39,736 nt of DNA from Holophagales bacterium UBA5704 (GTDB taxonomy: Bacteria > Acidobacteriota > Thermoanaerobaculia > Multivoradales > UBA5704), in contig DIHE01000126.1 of the NCBI GenBank assembly GCA_002420005.1, forward strand, positions 1 to 39,736, in the 5' to 3' direction. The stretch's first letter is position 1. Each line of letters begins with the position of its first letter. The position numbers and the translations under genes were made by a program. The notes beneath the pieces are model-generated. The model was not told the origin of the DNA. It saw only the letters and a program-made list of their open reading frames with translations, and ran no database searches. Of this stretch, positions 7,463-14,495 are shown piece after piece.

Positions 7463-8809
7463 ATGCATGAGTCTCTCGGTACCCTGCTCCCGGCCTGGAG
7501 CGCCCTGCCGTTCGTCGGCATCCTCCTCTCCATCGCCCTGTTTCCGCTCGCCGCACCCCACTTCTGGCATCACCACTATCCGAAGGTGGCGCTCGCCTGG
7601 GGGCTCCTGCTGGCGATTCCGTTCGTCTGGGTCTATGGCGCGACGGCGGTGCACGAGATCCTTCACGTGGCCCTGCTCGACTACGTGCCCTTCCTCATCC
7701 TGCTCGGGACGCTGTTCACCATCGGCGGCGGCATCTACATCCGCGGCTCGTGGCGCGGCTCGCCCGCCGTCAATGCCACCCTGCTCCTGCTCGGCACCTT
7801 CCTGGCCTCCTGGATCGGCACCACCGGCGCCGCCATGCTGCTCATCCGCCCCTTGCTACGGGCCAACGCGAACCGGCGCCACCGGCAGCACACCGTCGTT
7901 TTCTTCATCTTCCTGGTCGCCAACATCGGCGGCTCGCTCACCCCGCTCGGCGATCCACCCTTGTTCCTCGGCTTCCTGCGCGGCGTCCCGTTCGCCTGGA
8001 CGCTCACCCTGGGCTCCGAGCTGCTGGTGGTCGGTGGCCTCGTGCTCGCGGCCTACCTGGTTCTCGACGCCTGGCTCTGGAAACGGGAGAGCATCGAGGT
8101 GCGAACCGCGCCCCCGGGAACCGAGACGCTGCGCATCGACGGCGGCATCAATTTCCTGCTCCTGGGGGGCGTCCTCGCGGCGGTGATCCTCTCCGGTGTC
8201 TGGCACCCCGGCGAGGTGACGATCCTCGGTATCCAGGCCGGCCTGCAGAACCTGGTCCGCGATGGCTTGCTGATCCTTCTGCTGATCACCTCCTGGACCA
8301 TCACGCCCCGTCCGGTGCGGGAGGCGAACGGCTATTCCTGGGGACCGATCCGGGAGGTGGCGATCCTCTTCGCGGCGATCTTCGTCACCATCATCCCGCC
8401 TCTCGCGATCCTGAAGGCCGGCGAGCACGGCGCGCTCGCCGGGCTCATCCATGCGGTGCGCACGCCGGCGCAGTTTTTCTGGGCCTCCGGCATCCTCTCC
8501 TCGTTCCTGGACAACGCGCCGACCTACCTGACCTTCCTGTCGACCGCCCTGGGGCGGCTCTACCCGGACCTTCCGGAGCGGGAGGCGATCCTGCGGCTCA
8601 TCGCGGAGAACGGCCTTTACCTGAAGGCGATCTCCACCGGCGCCGTGTTCATGGGCGCCAACACCTACATCGGCAACGCCCCGAACTTCATGGTCAAGGC
8701 GATCGCCGAGGAGGCCGGCGTGGAGATGCCCTCCTTCTTCGGCTACATGAAGTACTCTGGGCTCGTCCTGGTCCCCATCTTCCTGGTGGCGACCTGGATC
8801 TTCTTCTAG
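7463..8809 (+). CDS. sodium:proton antiporter-like ion transporter (NhaD/ArsB superfamily)
   Basis: A 448-residue integral membrane protein with 10-12 hydrophobic segments. Signature segments are FLASWIGTTGAAMLLIRPLL and GGSLTPLGDPPLFLGFLRGV, and near the C-terminus SSFLDNAPTYLTFLSTALG and GAVFMGANTYIGNAPNFMVK. These paired re-entrant-loop motifs (TGA, DPP, DNAPT, GNAPN) are typical of the ion transporter superfamily that includes NhaD Na+/H+ antiporters and ArsB/citrate carriers; annotated relatives are usually called sodium:proton antiporters. I chose the ATG at 7463 rather than 7424 because AAGGAGAGG lies at 7448-7456 with good spacing. The next gene begins nine bases after its stop, so they are probably co-transcribed. 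The transported ion is inferred, not proven. Confidence 0.82.
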   Translation: MHESLGTLLPAWSALPFVGILLSIALFPLAAPHFWHHHYPKVALAWGLLLAIPFVWVYGATAVHEILHVALLDYVPFLILLGTLFTIGGGIYIRGSWRGSPAVNATLLLLGTFLASWIGTTGAAMLLIRPLLRANANRRHRQHTVVFFIFLVANIGGSLTPLGDPPLFLGFLRGVPFAWTLTLGSELLVVGGLVLAAYLVLDAWLWKRESIEVRTAPPGTETLRIDGGINFLLLGGVLAAVILSGVWHPGEVTILGIQAGLQNLVRDGLLILLLITSWTITPRPVREANGYSWGPIREVAILFAAIFVTIIPPLAILKAGEHGALAGLIHAVRTPAQFFWASGILSSFLDNAPTYLTFLSTALGRLYPDLPEREAILRLIAENGLYLKAISTGAVFMGANTYIGNAPNFMVKAIAEEAGVEMPSFFGYMKYSGLVLVPIFLVATWIFF

Positions 8810-8818
8810 GAGCTGCTC

Positions 8819-9397
8819 ATGAGCGCCTGGTACGAGATGATCCTCAAAGGAAGAGAGGACGATGTCCGGGACCTCCTTCCCGGCGTCGCCACAGATGGCG
8901 AGCGTCCTCTCTGGGGCACAGAGGTCGACCTGCACGCCGGATCCTTCCCCGAGCATTTGCTGGGTCTTCTCGGCGCCCGCACCCACCAGCTGCTGTTCGT
9001 TCCCGGAACCCAGGTGGGCCCCCTCGTCCGGGCGATTCAGGGCAAGGACGAATTCGAGCTGGAGCGCGTGCGGGAGATCACGGGAGGCCGTTTCACCTTC
9101 CGGGCCGAAGCCTTCTCCGCCGAGCCCGCCGGGAAGATCAAGCGCGCCCTGCACGCGCCGCTGCCGGAGGGTGTCGTCCTGGAGGGACTGGAAGAATCGG
9201 AGGACTTCGATCCCGCGGCACAAGGCGTCGAGCTCTACAGCCCGGCCCACGCCTACACCTACCGCGCCCAAGGCACCTTTCTCGGAGCTCCGCCGGGGAT
9301 CTTCGAGATCCACCACACCCTGAGTGCCCTCGACTTCGTCCACCAGGAGAAGCTGGAGCTTGACGGGCGGTTGGTGGAGGGGGAGGGGCTGGGGTAG
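8819..9397 (+). CDS. conserved-looking protein of unknown function
   Basis: A 192-residue soluble, acidic protein with no signal peptide or membrane segment, starting MSAWYEMILKGREDDVRDLL. Its Shine-Dalgarno (AGGAGCTGCTC) overlaps the stop of the antiporter gene, nine bases before the ATG, so the two genes are probably translated from one message. Segments such as GARTHQLLFVPGTQVGPL and FEIHHTLSALDFVHQEKLEL suggest a compact alpha/beta fold, but I do not recognise a family. Codon use is like that of its neighbours. A regulatory or accessory role for the antiporter would be a guess from position only. Confidence 0.7.
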   Translation: MSAWYEMILKGREDDVRDLLPGVATDGERPLWGTEVDLHAGSFPEHLLGLLGARTHQLLFVPGTQVGPLVRAIQGKDEFELERVREITGGRFTFRAEAFSAEPAGKIKRALHAPLPEGVVLEGLEESEDFDPAAQGVELYSPAHAYTYRAQGTFLGAPPGIFEIHHTLSALDFVHQEKLELDGRLVEGEGLG

Positions 9398-9413
9398 AGG
9401 AACCGGACGTCGG

Positions 9414-9729
9414 GCGGAGCGGCCCAGACCGCGGGCGGAGCCTCTCCTCCCGCGGGCGGAGGGACCCCGCCTCTCGGGCGGGGAGACTCGGATCGAGAGC
9501 GGGGAGGCTCGGACCTGGAGCCGCGAGGCGTGACCCGAGAGCCGGGCAGCCCGGGCCGAGAGCGGGTTGACCCCTGCCGAGAACCGGGAGGCCGCTCCTG
9601 AGATCGGCGAGGCTCGCACCTGGCCCCGGGAGGCCCGGACCCAGGGCGGAGAGGCTCGGATCGAGAGCCAGGAGGCTCGTACCGGGAGCCGGGAGCCTCG
9701 GATCGAGGGCGGAGTGGCCCAGACCGCGG
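9414..9729. repeat. array B: 15 intergenic tandem units of 21 bp, unrelated to array A
   Basis: Units start at 9414, 9435, 9456, 9478, 9499, 9520, 9541, 9562, 9583, 9604, 9625, 9646, 9667, 9688 and 9709. All are 21 bp except one of 22 bp at 9456. The shared core is GGGAGGCTCGGATCGAGAGC-like, with a short dyad CTCGgatCGAG in the best copies (for example CCTCGgatCGAGG at 9696-9708). The first and last units are nearly identical to each other (20 of 21 bases) and differ from the interior consensus. Heptad-like peptides can be read on several frames and both strands, which argues against coding. The array fills the 397-bp space between two convergent genes; 9398-9413 and 9730-9794 hold only degenerate flanking sequence. 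Confidence 0.85.
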
Positions 9730-9794
9730 GCGCACCCCCCCCAGAACCAGGTGCCAGCCTCGCGTACGGCCTCGCTCGACCGAGGCTCAACCCC

Positions 9795-12713
9795 CTATCC
9801 GCCAGCCAGCCTCTCTACGATCGGCTGAAGAAGCTCTTCATCGGGCTTCCGGCCGAGCTCCTCGGCGCGCTTGCGATAGTTGCCGACCATGATCTGCATC
9901 CAGGAATTGAAAGCAGCAGGGTGCCGGAGGTAGAAAGGAGACAGGGTTCGGACGGCCTCTTCCGCGGCCTGGAGCGCCTCCTCCCGACGGCCCAGATCGC
10001 TGAGATCGCTGCCCAGATTGTTGAGGCTCGTCGCGAGGTGGGGGAGGAAAGCGTCGGGACGACGGACGGCCAGCTCGCGATAGACGGCGACGGCCTCCTG
10101 CGTGGCCTGGAGCGCCTCCTCCCGACGGCCCAGTTCGCTCAGCATCGCGCCGAGGTTGTTGAGGCTCCTCGCGAAGTCGGGGAGGAAAGCGTCGGGCCGA
10201 CGGGCGGCCAGCTCTCGATAGACGGCGACGGCCTCCTGCGTGGCCTGGAGCGCCTCCTCCCGACGGCCCAGAGCGCTGAGATCGCTGCCCAGATTGTTGA
10301 GGCTCGTCGCGAGGTCGGGGAGGAAAGCGTCGGGACGACGGGCGGCCAGCTCGCGAGAGACGGCGACGGCCTCCTGCGTGGCCTGGAGCGCCTCCTCCCG
10401 ACGGCCCAGTTCGCTCAGGCGATACCCCAGGTTGTTCGCCAGACGCGCCTTCTCCCGGGCAACGGGCTCGGGAAGCCGGCGCCACCTCCGGAAGAGGAGA
10501 GGGAGCAGCCCCTGCGGCGGCGGATGGCGTTGCAGGAAGAGGTCTCTCTTGCGTGTGTTGGCGGCGAGCCCTACCTCCCGCAGCGGCAAGGAGAGAAAAT
10601 ACCGAGCTTCTTCGCACCGGTCCATCAGACGCTTCGCCAGCTCTTCGGTTGCGTTCGCCTCGATTTCCCGGGCGAGCCCGAGCCCGATCGGGTCGCCGGT
10701 CTCCACCGCCACCTCCAGAGCGCTCTCGGCCAGGAAGTCCAGCCGCTCGTGAAACGCGGCCCGCAGCCACTCTTCCGCAACCGGGCGCCGTTGCGCGAGC
10801 CGGGTCAAGACGGTCAGCAGGGCGCGGCCTTCTTCGATGGCCGCGCCCGCCAAGACCTTCTCGAGGAGGCGGATGTCTCCCCGGAGGACTTCTGCGACCA
10901 GCTCCTCTCCAAGAAGGTCGGGCTGGAGAGGCTCGATGAAACGGGCGGTGCCTCCGTAAAGGTTCCGCAGCCGGAGGAGGATCGCGGCCAGGAGATCGGA
11001 TCGCGTCGGGAACCCATCCAGGACTCGCCCGAGGTGGGCTCGGGCTTCCGGCTCGGTGGCGGCGCCTCCGAGGAGCGTCAAGGCCGCGACGGCTCGGCCG
11101 AAGGCGGCGAGAACGGCCTCCGTCAGCGAGCGATCGAGCCTCAACTCCTCGACCTGCTCCTTCCAGAACCGGCGTTCATGGTTCAGCGTCTGGGCCAGGG
11201 CGTCGGCGGCCGAGCCGATGGCGAGGCCGTCCAGGGCCGAGAGGGCGGCCATGTGGAGGTAGAGGACGCGCTCGAAGCCTTGCTCGGCCAGGTCGGGGAC
11301 CGGCGGATTGGCGGGAACCGCCTTGTCGGATTCGTGAGCGAAGGCGGCGAGAGCGGCGTCGAAGACCCGGCGGCGGTCTTCCGCGGCCGGGACCAGTGGC
11401 GCGACGGGCAGCGGTTCGGAGCGCGCGAGCAGATCTTCGGTCTCTCGCCCCGCGGTCCCTGACCGGAGGCCCGCCCACCAGTCGCCGGCCCGGCGGGCGA
11501 GGAGGAGCAGGCGCATGGGTGGACCGCCGCCGTTCGGGTCGATCCCCATCTTGTAGAGGAGCGGCTGGACGACCGCGAGACGGGTCTCGGCGTAGTCGAC
11601 GACGATCAGCCGCGGCGTCACGCCTTGGAGGAGCGGATCGAGCTCCTCCTCCGAGCGGTCCCGGCGCAGGAAGCCGGCGTGCCAGCCCTGGTGGCGCAGG
11701 CGGCGGCACCACTCCAGCGCAAGGCGGGTCTTGCCGGAGCCTCCGTCGCCGGTGAGGAGGAGGACGCTGCGCAAGCCCGGGCCGTTGCACCAGACTTCGA
11801 GAGCGGCGAGCTCGCCGCGGCGGCCTTCCTCTTCAAAGGGGATCACCTCGTAGGAGGCGGTCAGCAGCTTGCCCGGAGCCGGATTCGGCGGCAGGTCGGC
11901 GGTGTTGTCGTGGAGGAGCTTGCCGATCTCCTCCAGCTCGCCGAAGACCTTGCGGAGGCGGATCGCGGCCGGGGATTTCGCCCACTCCCCCAGCTCGGCG
12001 CGGGCCGCTTCGGCGAGATCCTGGAGATCGGCCCGGGTCAGAAGCCGATCCGCGACCTCGGGCCGGGCCGAGGCGGCGAGCACCGCGGCGACGAGCCGGT
12101 CGCGGAAGAGATCCGCCGGCAGGGCGGGAAACGCGGTCAGCTTCTCGAGAAGGTCGGCGCGGAGCCGGTCGAGATCCGGCGCGCCGAATCGCCACTCCAC
12201 GGCGTCGAGGAAGCCCGGCCAACCCTGACCGGCATCGAGCTCCGCCACCGGCGCGGCGAGCCAGCCCGGAACCTCGTCGCCCGCCGTCAGGAGAGCGCGG
12301 ACGGCGCCGCAGGTCCTCTCGCCGCGGTCTCCCTTCTGCCAGTCGGCGAGGAGATCGACATCCAATCCCCCCTTGCGGGAGCGTTTCTGGAAGGCCGTGG
12401 TGGTGAAGAGAAAGCGCCGCGTCTCGCCCCGGCGGCGAAGGGTGACGTAGCTGCGCAGGAACTGGCGAAGGCTCTCCACCACGGCGCGGTCGGCGATGCC
12501 GAGACCACCGGAAAAGGCCTTCACCTGCTCGCTGACCCCGTCGGCGCCGGAGATCAGGCGGTCGAGATCCTCATCCCCCTCACAGAGAAGCGCTTCGTCG
12601 TCGCCCAGGTCGAGCCAGCGGACGGCGCCCAGGCAGGCCTGATAGAGATAGCCGCGCAGCGTCGCGTGCGCGGATCGTTTGGGATCGACGAGGGCGGGGG
12701 CGGCGGGGATCAC
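9795..12713 (-). CDS. nuclease-STAND NTPase-TPR protein, Avs-like candidate antiphage sensor
   Basis: A 972-residue three-part protein. Residues 1-130 look like a PD-(D/E)xK nuclease of the Cap4/DUF4297 type: GYLYQ near 21-25, E45 and an EDLD cluster at 48-51, then EQVK at 62-65, the usual E-D-QxK spacing. A P-loop NTPase follows, with Walker A GDGGSGKT at 322-329, Walker B-like RLIVVDYAE near 370 and an arginine-containing sensor segment RLLLLARRAGDWW. The C-terminus, from about 745, is a block of tetratricopeptide repeats (LNNLGSDLSALGRREEALQ). Effector-STAND-TPR is the layout of Avs proteins, which bind phage proteins through the repeats and then activate the effector. The GTG start at 12713 lies 3 bp after the hemF stop, with GGAGGGGGG upstream. 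The role is inferred; it could also be a general STAND signalling protein. Confidence 0.85.
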   Translation of the reverse strand: MIPAAPALVDPKRSAHATLRGYLYQACLGAVRWLDLGDDEALLCEGDEDLDRLISGADGVSEQVKAFSGGLGIADRAVVESLRQFLRSYVTLRRRGETRRFLFTTTAFQKRSRKGGLDVDLLADWQKGDRGERTCGAVRALLTAGDEVPGWLAAPVAELDAGQGWPGFLDAVEWRFGAPDLDRLRADLLEKLTAFPALPADLFRDRLVAAVLAASARPEVADRLLTRADLQDLAEAARAELGEWAKSPAAIRLRKVFGELEEIGKLLHDNTADLPPNPAPGKLLTASYEVIPFEEEGRRGELAALEVWCNGPGLRSVLLLTGDGGSGKTRLALEWCRRLRHQGWHAGFLRRDRSEEELDPLLQGVTPRLIVVDYAETRLAVVQPLLYKMGIDPNGGGPPMRLLLLARRAGDWWAGLRSGTAGRETEDLLARSEPLPVAPLVPAAEDRRRVFDAALAAFAHESDKAVPANPPVPDLAEQGFERVLYLHMAALSALDGLAIGSAADALAQTLNHERRFWKEQVEELRLDRSLTEAVLAAFGRAVAALTLLGGAATEPEARAHLGRVLDGFPTRSDLLAAILLRLRNLYGGTARFIEPLQPDLLGEELVAEVLRGDIRLLEKVLAGAAIEEGRALLTVLTRLAQRRPVAEEWLRAAFHERLDFLAESALEVAVETGDPIGLGLAREIEANATEELAKRLMDRCEEARYFLSLPLREVGLAANTRKRDLFLQRHPPPQGLLPLLFRRWRRLPEPVAREKARLANNLGYRLSELGRREEALQATQEAVAVSRELAARRPDAFLPDLATSLNNLGSDLSALGRREEALQATQEAVAVYRELAARRPDAFLPDFARSLNNLGAMLSELGRREEALQATQEAVAVYRELAVRRPDAFLPHLATSLNNLGSDLSDLGRREEALQAAEEAVRTLSPFYLRHPAAFNSWMQIMVGNYRKRAEELGRKPDEELLQPIVERLAGG
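9953..10504 (-). repeat. four near-identical 138-bp TPR-coding repeats
   Basis: Inside the nuclease-STAND-TPR gene, the sequence CGGCCTCCTGCGTGGCCTGG or its close variant recurs at 9953, 10091, 10229 and 10367, exactly 138 bp (46 codons) apart. The encoded unit contains LNNLG, then GRREEALQATQEAVAV and RPDAFLP, so each copy is one TPR hairpin with a four-residue extension. Copies differ by only a few bases, much less than expected for old TPRs, so the array probably expands and contracts by recombination or is kept uniform by gene conversion. Confidence 0.85.
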
Positions 12714-12716
12714 CGC

Positions 12717-13637
12717 CTACCCCCCCTCCGCCCAATCTCGGGGCCGGAGGAACTCCTCGGAAAGGCGTGCTTCGGGGGAGCCCGGTTCGGGCTGCCAGTT
12801 GTAGCGCCAGCGGACGAGGGGCGGAAGGGACATGAGGATCGATTCGGTACGGCCGCCGGTCTGGAGGCCGAATAGAGTGCCGCGGTCCCAGACGAGGTTG
12901 AACTCGACGTAGCGCCCACGCCGGTAGAGCTGGAAATCGCGCTCCCGCTCGCCGTACGGCGTGTCCTTGCGGCGGCGCAAAATCGGTAGATAGGCGGAAA
13001 GGAAGTGATCGCCGACGCTCTGCTGGAGAGCGAAGCAGCGCTCGAACCCTCCTGCGTTCAGATCGTCGAAGAAAAGCCCGCCGATGCCGCGTGGCTCGCC
13101 GCGGTGCTTCAGATAGAAGTACTCGTCACACCACGTCTTGAACCGCGGATAGACCTCGGGGCCGAACGGCTCGCAGGCGGTGCGGGCGGTGCGGTGCCAG
13201 TGGACCGCGTCCTCCTCGAAGCCGTAGTAGGGGGTGAGATCGAAGCCGCCGCCGAACCACCACACCGGCTCGGCGCCCGGTTTGTCCGCCTGGAAAAAAC
13301 GGACGTTCATATGCGTCGTGGGGATATAGGGATTGCGCGGGTGGAAGACGAGCGAGACGCCGAGCGCCTCGAAGCTCCGCCCTGCCAGCTCCGGCCGCTG
13401 TGCGGTGGCCGACGGTGGCAACCCCGGCCCATGCACGTGCGAGAAGCCGACCCCCGCCTGTTCCAGAACCGCCCCGTCGGTCAACACCCGCGACCGGCCC
13501 CCGCCGCCCTCCGGCCGCTCCCAGGAATCCTCGCGGAACCGGCCGGTGCCGTCCTCGGCCTCGAGAGCCGCGCAAATGCGGTCCTGCAGGTCGAGGAGGT
13601 AGGACTTGACGGCGGGGAGGGAAGAGGAGAAGGCCAT
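12717..13637 (-). CDS. hemF: oxygen-dependent coproporphyrinogen III oxidase
   Basis: A 306-residue cytoplasmic enzyme of haem synthesis that uses O2 to decarboxylate two propionates of coproporphyrinogen III to vinyl groups, giving protoporphyrinogen IX. The whole family pattern is visible: GGGGRSRVL, HPRNPYIPTTHMNVRFF, VWWFGGGFDLTPYY, FKTWCDEYFYLKHRGE, RGIGGLFFDDLN, and GRYVEFNLVWDRGTLFGLQ with the terminal SLPPLVRWRYNW. Length matches the usual 300 residues. It shows the cell has an aerobic route. It follows the retropepsin-like gene with a 9-bp gap, and its stop is 3 bp from the start of the nuclease-STAND-TPR gene. Confidence 0.97.
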   Translation of the reverse strand: MAFSSSLPAVKSYLLDLQDRICAALEAEDGTGRFREDSWERPEGGGGRSRVLTDGAVLEQAGVGFSHVHGPGLPPSATAQRPELAGRSFEALGVSLVFHPRNPYIPTTHMNVRFFQADKPGAEPVWWFGGGFDLTPYYGFEEDAVHWHRTARTACEPFGPEVYPRFKTWCDEYFYLKHRGEPRGIGGLFFDDLNAGGFERCFALQQSVGDHFLSAYLPILRRRKDTPYGERERDFQLYRRGRYVEFNLVWDRGTLFGLQTGGRTESILMSLPPLVRWRYNWQPEPGSPEARLSEEFLRPRDWAEGG

Positions 13638-13646
13638 CTCGCGGGC

Positions 13647-14087
13647 TCAGCCCCCCTCGCCGAAATAGAACAGATTGGCGGGCGAGTCCAAGGCGAAGCG
13701 AAGGCGATCCAACAATCCCGTGTATCCCAGGAAGGTCCCACCTCGCCAGTCCGGTGAGACGAAAAAGGGAGCCTCTACCTCGAGAGACTCCCCATCATCA
13801 GCGACCAGGGCGACAGGGAGGCGGATGAGCTGGCCATTGAGGACCCCCAGGCGAGTACTCAACCTCGTCCAAGGTTTCTTGAGACCAAGGAGGCCCAGAG
13901 CCGTGGCAACATCGATCTCGAGGATCGAATAGGCCGCACCCGTATCGACCTGGGCGATCCAAGTCCCGTCAAGACCGGCGAACTCGACTTGCACATAGAT
14001 CTTGGCACTGGGCTCCGGAAACCGCGGGTGCTGATCGAAGAACCTGGCCCGCCCGGTGGTAAAGGGCTTCCCGTCAAGAATCAGCAT
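13647..14087 (-). CDS. retropepsin-like aspartic protease domain protein
   Basis: A 146-residue single-domain protein containing WIAQVDTGAAYSILEID near residues 43-59. DTGA followed by S is the catalytic motif of retroviral-type (pepsin-like, homodimeric) aspartic proteases, and the second half-lobe has the hydrophobic-glycine pattern FLGYTGLLDRLRFALD expected near the C-terminus. The enzyme would act as a dimer with one Asp from each subunit; whether it is an active protease is not shown. No signal peptide is seen. It starts 4 bp after the stop of the upstream DUF5678-like gene, a pairing that suggests a two-gene unit. Base composition is slightly lower in G+C than its housekeeping neighbours. 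Confidence 0.8.
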   Translation of the reverse strand: MLILDGKPFTTGRARFFDQHPRFPEPSAKIYVQVEFAGLDGTWIAQVDTGAAYSILEIDVATALGLLGLKKPWTRLSTRLGVLNGQLIRLPVALVADDGESLEVEAPFFVSPDWRGGTFLGYTGLLDRLRFALDSPANLFYFGEGG

Positions 14088-14091
14088 GCGA

Positions 14092-14463
14092 TCAGATCAG
14101 GTGATGGATCAGCGGCTTCTGCTCCACCTGGAGCTCGGCCAGACGAGCAAGGAGCTCTTTCAGAGTATCAGAAGAGGCGACGAGATTCTCGCCTACGAGA
14201 GCCACCCACTTCCCCTCGTACTCCGCCGCCTTCGTTCTGAGCCAGTGGAATTCGGCACTCCGGTCGATACCCTTCACGGGGCTTTTCCGAACACGGGAAG
14301 GGCCGAGAGCCTCTCGGAACATCGAATCTGCCGGGACGCGATCTCCCGCGGACTTGAGGAGCTCTTGAGCCTCCCAGATCTGGCCTTCTGCGAGAAGAGA
14401 CCGAATCTGTTGCTCGATGTTGGTCTGGTCTTCGCTGTAGCGAGGATGGGCTGATGCGCTCAT
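14092..14463 (-). CDS. small DUF5678-like protein
   Basis: A 123-residue soluble protein. The C-terminal half, EYEGKWVALVGENLVASSDT followed by LKELLARLAELQ and KPLIHHLI, fits the DUF5678 pattern of a short strand-helix module (YxGKWVAL...G.V..S.T). The N-terminal half is helical and charged (NIEQQIRSLLAEGQIWEAQE). Function is unknown. It is encoded 4 bp before the retropepsin-like gene, and I infer that the two act together. Its start is 32 bp after the purF stop, so it may be read through from the purine operon. No strong ribosome binding site is visible. Confidence 0.65.
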   Translation of the reverse strand: MSASAHPRYSEDQTNIEQQIRSLLAEGQIWEAQELLKSAGDRVPADSMFREALGPSRVRKSPVKGIDRSAEFHWLRTKAAEYEGKWVALVGENLVASSDTLKELLARLAELQVEQKPLIHHLI

Positions 14464-14495
14464 GGGGTCATTCTACGCCACCCCGTCTCCTGGCG

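Noticed and set aside
9414..9729. Array B as the coding region of a heptad-repeat protein
   Set aside because: Heptad-like peptides appear on several frames and both strands with no preferred frame, start signal or ribosome binding site, and one unit has a 1-bp slip.
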